From assembly GCA_029907165.1 (NCBI GenBank), contig JARYMK010000004.1, positions 1-45,924 of the forward strand: a DNA stretch of 45,924 nucleotides, given 5' to 3'. A program made the translations under genes and the position numbers. The stretch's first letter is position 1, and each line of letters starts with the position of its first letter. Under the pieces are notes generated by a model. The model ran no database searches and was not told the origin of the DNA. It saw nothing but the letters and a program-made list of their open reading frames with translations. The stretch is from Anaerolineae bacterium. Its GTDB lineage: Bacteria > Chloroflexota > Anaerolineae > DTLA01. Shown in pieces: positions 40,405-45,924 of this stretch.

Positions 40405-40480
40405 GATTCACCGCAGAGCACGCGGAGACCGCAGAGATTTATCTTGGGTTCTCTGCGCGCTCTGTGTTCTCTGGGGTGAG
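40405..40480. repeat. Imperfect palindrome, family 1, tandem copy B
   Basis: A near-identical direct copy of 40290-40365 at a 115-nt period. The 40-nt spacer between them is unique sequence. Confidence 0.8.
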
Positions 40481-40488
40481 CCTCTGTG

Positions 40489-40517
40489 TTGGCGAGGGAA
40501 CGTCGCACCGCTATAAT
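40489..40517 (+). promoter_or_regulatory. Promoter of the PA14-repeat gene
   Basis: TTGGCG at 40489-40494, 17 bp, TATAAT at 40512-40517, leaving a leader of about 70 nt. Confidence 0.6.
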
Positions 40518-40596
40518 AGGCCTGCGCGGGAACTTCCCTGTGGCGAGGGGCGTCAGCAAGTTAGGATTTGGAGCGCGAGGGGAGGTGCGGATTGTG

Positions 40597-42615
40597 ATGC
40601 GCAGAAGTACGGCTGGATGGCTGTTGGCGGCGGCCTTGGCGGTGGCGGCTGTACTCCCGCCGGCGTCTGTCTGCGCTGCCAGTGGCACGTGGCAGGCGCA
40701 GTACTGGGCTAACCGGTTCCTGTCGGGCGCGCCTGCGCTCGTCCGCACGGAGACGGCCGTGAGTTTTGACTGGGCGTTCGGTTCGCCCGGCGCAGGAATC
40801 CCCAAGGACAACTGGTCGGCGCGCTGGGAGTACGCTGGCGCGTTCGCGGCGGGCTGGTACCGCTTCCGCACGTTCACCGACGATGGCGTGCGCGTCTGGG
40901 TGGACGACAAGCCGGTCATTGACCAATGGTTTGACATGCCCGGCGTTGCCAACACGGGCGACGTGTACCTCACCGCGGGCACGCATCGGGTCAAGATGGA
41001 GTACTACGAGCACACCGGCTGGGCGCGCGCCTATCTCTCCTGGTCGCGCTTCTCGGGCGAGCCGGAGTACACGGGCTGGAAGGGCGAGTACTTCAACAAC
41101 CGCAACCTTACGGGCAGCCCCGCTTTCGTCCGCGACGACCCGAAGGTGGACTTTGACTGGGGTTGGGGCGATGCGTACCCCGGCATCGGCCTCGGCGCGG
41201 ACGACTTCTCCGTGCGCTGGACGCGGCGCATGCGCTTTGATGCGGGCTACTGGCGATTCAAGGCCACTGTTAGCGACGGGATTCGCATCTACGTGGACGG
41301 GCAGAAGGTTGTGGACTCGTGGCGCGAGCAGGATACGACCTTCGTCAGTGGCGATGCGTACCTCTCGGCCGGCGAGCATGAGGTCAAGGTGGAGTACTTT
41401 GAGGGGCGCGGGCGGGCGATCGTGCGCGTGGAATGGGAGCCACTATCGGCTCCTGCGCAGCCTTCGCCCACTCCTGCGTACACTCAGTGGAAGGGCGAAT
41501 ACTACGCCAATCGCTACCTGTCCGGAACGCCGACCCTTGTGCGGAATGACGCCGAGGTTCGCTTCAACTGGGGGCTTGGCTCCCCCGCGGGCAGCATCCC
41601 TGCGGACGAGTTCTCGGCGCGGTGGACGCGGACGCTCTCCTTCGCGGCGGGCACGTACCGATTCTACACGCGCGCCGACGATGGAGTGCGGCTCTGGGTG
41701 GACGGCCGACTGATCATAGACCGCTGGCACGACCAGGCTGCCACCACGCACCAGGGCGACATCGCGTTGAACGCAGGCCTCCACGACATCCGCCTGGAAT
41801 ACTACGAGAACGGCGGCTTCGCCGAGATTGCCCTGTGGTGGGAACCCATCGCCTCTGCGGCGCAATGGGAGGCGGAGTATTTCAACAACGTGGACCTGAC
41901 CGGCTCGCCCGCATGGAGCGGGTCGGTGGCGGAGATTCAATTTGACTGGGGCGGTGGCAGTCCGGCTCCGGGCGTGGTCTCCGACCGGTTTTCGGCTCGC
42001 TACACCTTCACGGCGCAGTTCGCCGCGGGCCTGTACGTGTTCCGCGTGCGCTCAGACGATGGGGTGCGTTTGTGGGTGGGCGACCAACTGGTGCTGGATC
42101 GCTGGGTCGTGCGGTCGGCAACCGACGACGAGGTGGCGCTGCAACTGGCCGCAGGCACGCACCGCATTCGGCTGGAATACTTTGAGGATGTCGGATTGGC
42201 GGAGTTGCGGCTCTCGTGGGAGAAGCGCGAGGACGCGGGCAGCACCGCCTGGCGCGGCGAATACTTCACCAACCCCTGGCTCATCGGATACCCGACGGTT
42301 ACCCGACAGGATGCCGCCGTGGATTTCAACTGGGGCACCGGCTCGCCTGCATCCGGCATTCCCGCAGATAATTTCTCGGCGCGGTGGACGCGGACATTGG
42401 TGCTCCCCACGCCGCGCACGCTGACCTTCTCGCTGCGCACGGACGACGGCGCGCGCCTGTGGGTAGATGGGCGGTTGGTGCTGGACCGCTGGTACGACCA
42501 GGTGGCCACGACGACGCACACCGCACAGGTCGCGCTGCCGGCGGGCGTCCACACGATTGTGCTGGAGTACTACGAGCACGGCGGCCTCGCGTCGGCGTGG
42601 CTGGGTTGGCAGTAG
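40597..42615 (+). CDS. Secreted protein of five PA14-like domains
   Basis: A 672-residue exported protein. A signal peptide (residues 1 to about 28, RRSTAGWLLAAALAVAAVLPP) is followed by five tandem PA14-like units of about 130-140 residues. Each begins W-x-x-EYxxNxxLxGxPxxxR, continues xVxFxWGxGxP and FSxRWTRxxxFxAGxYxFxxxxDDGxRxWVDGxxxxDxW, and ends with xLxAGxHxxxxEYYExxGxA. PA14 domains are beta-barrels that often bind carbohydrate. There is no catalytic domain, transmembrane segment or LPxTG-like signal. GGAGGTG lies upstream of both a GTG (40594) and the ATG (40597). The gene converges with a GH31 glycosidase, so a glycan-related role is possible. Confidence 0.88.
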   Translation: MRRSTAGWLLAAALAVAAVLPPASVCAASGTWQAQYWANRFLSGAPALVRTETAVSFDWAFGSPGAGIPKDNWSARWEYAGAFAAGWYRFRTFTDDGVRVWVDDKPVIDQWFDMPGVANTGDVYLTAGTHRVKMEYYEHTGWARAYLSWSRFSGEPEYTGWKGEYFNNRNLTGSPAFVRDDPKVDFDWGWGDAYPGIGLGADDFSVRWTRRMRFDAGYWRFKATVSDGIRIYVDGQKVVDSWREQDTTFVSGDAYLSAGEHEVKVEYFEGRGRAIVRVEWEPLSAPAQPSPTPAYTQWKGEYYANRYLSGTPTLVRNDAEVRFNWGLGSPAGSIPADEFSARWTRTLSFAAGTYRFYTRADDGVRLWVDGRLIIDRWHDQAATTHQGDIALNAGLHDIRLEYYENGGFAEIALWWEPIASAAQWEAEYFNNVDLTGSPAWSGSVAEIQFDWGGGSPAPGVVSDRFSARYTFTAQFAAGLYVFRVRSDDGVRLWVGDQLVLDRWVVRSATDDEVALQLAAGTHRIRLEYFEDVGLAELRLSWEKREDAGSTAWRGEYFTNPWLIGYPTVTRQDAAVDFNWGTGSPASGIPADNFSARWTRTLVLPTPRTLTFSLRTDDGARLWVDGRLVLDRWYDQVATTTHTAQVALPAGVHTIVLEYYEHGGLASAWLGWQ

Positions 42616-42635
42616 CCGTCACGCCACGTGATCGC

Positions 42636-45113
42636 CTAGATGTCGCTGCGCGGCGGTGCGACAACCTCGCACGCCTCAAACGTTCCCGCTGCGACGCGGG
42701 CCACACCGTCCTCCCACGTGCACTCCGCCGCCCGCCCGTCCACGCGAACCTCCGGGCGCGCGGCCAGCCCGTGGATGGCAACCTCCACGCCAGAGTACGG
42801 CGGGCGGAACGCCCCCTCCCTCCCCCAGCGGATAGCCCACCCGTCCGCCGTCGGCTCCACGGCGAAGCGGCTCAGCCGGAAGACGCCTTCCTTGTGCGCC
42901 CAGCCATCGCCCTCATCCTCGTACAACAGACTGTCGCCGCGCCCGGGGAAGACGTGCAGCGTGAGCGGGTCGGGCACTCGCTCGCCCACGTACTGCATCA
43001 CGGGCCAGTTGGGGATGACGCTACCCGCGCGGGCGAACAGGGGCAGGCGTTCCAGCGGCGCGTCCACGGTGATCGTTACAGGCCCGTCGTGAGCCTGGCC
43101 GCTCCAGAAGTCGTACCAGCGGCCGGCGGGCAGGTACACGCTGCGGCGGGTCGCGCCTTCCTCCAGCACAGGCGCCACGAGCAGCGCATCACCGAACAGA
43201 AATTCGTCGTCCATGGCATACGTGGACGGGTCATCCAGGAACGCCAAGAACAGGGGCCGCATCATCGGCAAGCCCGTCTGGCTGCACTGCCAGAAGGCCG
43301 TGTAGATGTAGGGGAGCATCCGGTAGCGCAGTTCTATGGCCGCGCGGTTCAGGCTCTCGCAGGGTTCCCCGTGCACTCACGGCTCCTGGTCCTTCGTCCA
43401 GACGGCGGTGTGATTGCGGAAGAAGGGCGTGAAGACGCTCAACTGGTTCCAGCGCACCAGCAACTCGGGTGACGGGCTGCCGCTGAACCCGCCGGTGTCG
43501 GGGCCGGTGAACCCCACGCCCGAAAGGCCCAGCGTCAGCACCATGGGGATGACGTTGGCCAATGTGGGCCAGTCCGAGCGGTTGTCGCCTGTCCAGTGGC
43601 TGCCGTACCGTTGCAGCCCTGCCCAGCCCGACCGCGAGATGACCAGCGTGCGCCGTTCGGGGCGCAGGCGACGCAGCCCCTCGCACGACCCTCGCACCAT
43701 CAGCATCCCGTACACATTGTGCGCCTGGCGGAAGTCGGCCCCGTGCCCCTCCCAGGCGAAGCGCACACAGTCAGGCATCGTCTCGGGCCCCGCGCCGAAG
43801 ATGGCCGGCTCGTTCATGTCGTTCCAGAAGCCATCCAGCCCCACGTCCAGCAGCGCCTTGTACTGGTCGCCCCACCAGGCGCGCGCGTCGGGGTTGGAGA
43901 AGTCCGGGAAGTAGCACAGCCCCGGCCACACCGGCCCCTTGAACAGCCGCCCGTCCGGGTATTTGCAGAACACGCCCCGCTCCAGCCCCGAGCGGCACAC
44001 GGCGTACTTGCGGTCAGCCTTGATGCCCGGGTCCACCATGCCCACCACTTTGAACCCGCGCTCGTGCAGGTGGCGCACCAGGCCCGGCGGGTCGGGAAAC
44101 CGCTCCGGATGCCACGTGAAGCAGCGGTAGCCGTCCATGTAGTGGATGTCCAGGTGGATGGCATCGCACGGGATGCGCCGCTGGCGGAACTCGCGGGCGT
44201 CGGGGTAATAACTCCAGCGGTTCTGATGGTAGCCCAGCGTCCACAGCGGTGGAAGTTCCATGCGGCCGGTCAGGTCGGTGTACTGCCGCAGCACGTCGGC
44301 GGGGGCAGGCCCGGCGAAGAAGTAGTAGCGCAGTTCGCCGCCGTCGGCCTCCAGGCGAAGCGTGTCGGGGTCGGAAGCGCCCACGTCCGCCACGGCGCGG
44401 TACGAATTGTCAAAGAACACGCCGCAGGCCAGCCCGCCGTGCAGGAGCATGTAGACCGGGATGCTCATGTACAGCGGGTCGTCGCCAGGGCCGTAGCCGT
44501 TGCAATCAAAGTTGTACAGTTCCATGCGAAGCCCGCGCTTGTCCAGCGGCAGCGCCTTCTCGCCGAAGCCGTACACATGGGCATCGGCGGGCAGCACGCG
44601 GGCCAGCGCCACCCGCTCGCCCGCCCAGGCCATGGGCGCGGCGTCGGCGTCCAATGCGCGGCCGTCAGGCGTCAGGAACCGGATGGCCGCATCGGCCTTG
44701 CTCACCTCCACGTGCAACGCGGGCGTGCGCATCACAAGGGCGGCGGGGGTCTCGTCCACGGAGACCGCGCATGGGGGCCAATCTGCCTCCTCGCAGGCCA
44801 GTGCGTAGGAGAACGGCGGGGGGAACTGGCAGTCGGGGCGCAGCCGCACGCGCACGATGTCGGGCGACAGCGCCGCCAGTTGCACATCGGCCCGCTCGCA
44901 CGACAGGGTCAGCGCGCTCCCCTCAAGCCGCCACTCGCGCACCGCGCCGGGCGCTGTCCAGGGCGCGGCGACCGGGGGCTTGGTGGCGAAGCGGCGGCAG
45001 CCCCACCACTTGCGGAGCGGGTAGATGGCCGCCTGCACGACGACGCCAAAGCCAAGCGTGCCAATGGAGCGAACCAATCGCGCAATTGAGGATTCGCGTT
45101 GAGGTTCGGACAT
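42636..45113 (-). pseudogene. GH31 family alpha-glycosidase interrupted by an in-frame TGA
   Basis: The frame from 45113 runs to TGA at 43377-43379 and continues in the same frame without a break to 42636, 825 residues in total. The GH31 core is complete upstream of the stop: nucleophile Asp432 (GFWNDMNEPA) and acid/base Asp510 (HWTGDNRSDW), plus FFRNHTAVWTKDQEP. The stop replaces codon 579, directly after QEP, where the family has Trp (QEPW); TGG to TGA is a single base change. The remainder (GEPCESLNRAAIELRYRMLPY onward) is the rest of the barrel and the C-terminal beta domains, well preserved. This suggests a recent mutation, a sequencing error or readthrough. Other genes here end with TGA, so a changed code is unlikely. 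GGAGG precedes the ATG. Confidence 0.88.
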
Positions 45114-45155
45114 GGCGTTTCCTCCCGAAGTATTGCGTTGGGTTCCAGCCCCGTG

Positions 45156-45924
45156 TTACCCCGCCCTGCGCGCGAGGATGGCGCGGTCCACGCTCAGCGC
45201 CTCCTCCAGCCGCTCGCCGTTCCGCACCACATACGTGGGAATCTGGTGCAGCGCCAATTCGGCCAGCACAGGGTCGCTGTCGGGCGCTTCGCCGAAGGTG
45301 GCAGGCGCTACGTGCACGGCGACAGCCCGCAAGCCGCGCCGCCGCAGGTGGTTCAACACCTGCACCCAGCGCAGGTCGGTGGACGGCGTGATGACGACAA
45401 CCGACGTCCCGCGTGGCAGGCTCATCCCCTCCCCGGCCAGCACCTGCGCCAGCGGCATCTGGCCGCGCGCGTGGATGACCGCCAGCGTCTCCATGATCTT
45501 GCCCAGTTGGCGGTCGCCCCGGTCGGGCTGGATGAACTCGCGGCGCGACGTCTGGGCAGCCAGGCCCACCGCCCGATTCCGCCCCAGGAAGTGCTTGGCC
45601 AGCGACGCCGTGATGGCCACGACGTACTCCTCCGTGCTGGGCTCCAGGGTCCGAGGGCCTTCCTTCATCAGCACGGCGGGCATGAGCCACTCGTCCGCTG
45701 CCTCGGCCACCCTGCCCACCTGTGCGCCGCTGTGCATATCGGGGAACAGCCACACGTCGGCCAGAGGGTCCAGTTCAAACTCCTTGACGATGAGCCGGCC
45801 GGTGCGCGCGGTGGATTTCCAGTGAATGCGGCTGAAACTGTCGCCGGGTTCGTAGTCGCGGACGCCCGAAACGTTGGTGGTGATGTGGTGGGTCTTGCGG
45901 CGCAGGGCATCGCCGCCGGGGAGT
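45156..45924 (-). CDS. DUF58 domain protein, C-terminal part (truncated by window edge)
   Basis: The open frame enters from the window's right edge and ends at 45156; 255 codons before the stop are visible. The DUF58 hallmark VRDYEPGDSFSRIHWKSTAR, followed by LIVKEFE, lies close to the edge, and a von Willebrand factor A-like region follows (SVVVITPSTDLRWV). DUF58 proteins usually pair with a MoxR AAA ATPase and a transglutaminase-like protein; those would lie outside. It stops 43 nt before the GH31 gene and is probably its upstream operon partner. The usual N-terminal membrane segments are not in view. Confidence 0.88.
   Translation of the reverse strand, partial: LPGGDALRRKTHHITTNVSGVRDYEPGDSFSRIHWKSTARTGRLIVKEFELDPLADVWLFPDMHSGAQVGRVAEAADEWLMPAVLMKEGPRTLEPSTEEYVVAITASLAKHFLGRNRAVGLAAQTSRREFIQPDRGDRQLGKIMETLAVIHARGQMPLAQVLAGEGMSLPRGTSVVVITPSTDLRWVQVLNHLRRRGLRAVAVHVAPATFGEAPDSDPVLAELALHQIPTYVVRNGERLEEALSVDRAILARRAG

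Noticed and set aside
40290-40480. Two near-identical 76-nt repeats considered as a CRISPR or tandem array
   Set aside because: Only two units, each an imperfect palindrome far longer than a CRISPR repeat, with relatives scattered singly elsewhere and no cas genes.
42636-43376. The 246-codon frame after the GH31 stop as an independent gene
   Set aside because: It begins in the middle of the GH31 barrel in the same frame, has no ribosome-binding site, and its sequence is the direct continuation of the glycosidase.
42636-45113. UGA recoded as Trp (genetic code 4 or 25)
   Set aside because: Other intact genes in the window, such as nuoM, end with TGA at the expected family length, so UGA works as a stop here.

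Overview
The window is GC-rich bacterial DNA. The most likely source is a Chloroflexota (Anaerolineae-like) genome. That is an inference from the mix of lipoproteins with Pro/Thr-rich linkers, a complete nuo operon with fused nuoCD, bactofilin plus M23 peptidase, ThyX in place of ThyA, and abundant short intergenic palindromes. No rRNA or other firm taxonomic marker is present. Several promoters match the housekeeping sigma consensus with 16-18 bp spacers, and UGA is used as a normal stop.

Layout. 1-1260: truncated ABC-F ATPase (-) and an FHA protein (+). 1258-6251: a redox block on the minus strand. A YtrA-type GntR regulator and a band-7 protein form one operon. A 4Fe-4S protein, an NrfD-type membrane subunit, a 19-heme cytochrome c and a 35-residue membrane peptide form the next. 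Both promoters carry the same CTATAAC half-sites. 6252-13005 (+): a lipoprotein protease with a TolB-like propeller, an RtcB RNA ligase split by a LAGLIDADG intein, and a small helical protein overlapping a frameshifted AbiEii-type nucleotidyltransferase. 13056-15567 (-): dCMP deaminase and ThyX (dTMP synthesis) and an MFS transporter. 15744-30279 (-): nuoA-B-CD-E-F-G-H-I-J-K-L-M-N, all of complex I, from one strong promoter and ending at a hairpin.

30363-36066: a candidate small RNA divergent from nuo that carries the 16S anti-Shine-Dalgarno octamer; bactofilin and M23 peptidase; tRNA-fMet, tRNA-Met and tRNA-Val(CAC); a 780-residue zinc-ribbon protein that looks like a DNA methyltransferase with every catalytic motif lost; and a membrane protein with an apparent AUC start. 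36091-45924: a saccharopine-dehydrogenase-like protein, sortase and tail-anchored protein operon; MurJ; a secreted protein of five PA14 repeats; a GH31 glycosidase interrupted by TGA at a conserved Trp; and a truncated DUF58 protein.

The best candidates for undescribed biology are the anti-SD small RNA with its shared operator motif, the GntR-controlled 19-heme electron conduit with no visible catalytic subunit, and the dead methyltransferase-like protein. Seven related imperfect palindromes (CACCGCAGAG type) and five copies of a second short repeat fill many intergenic gaps.
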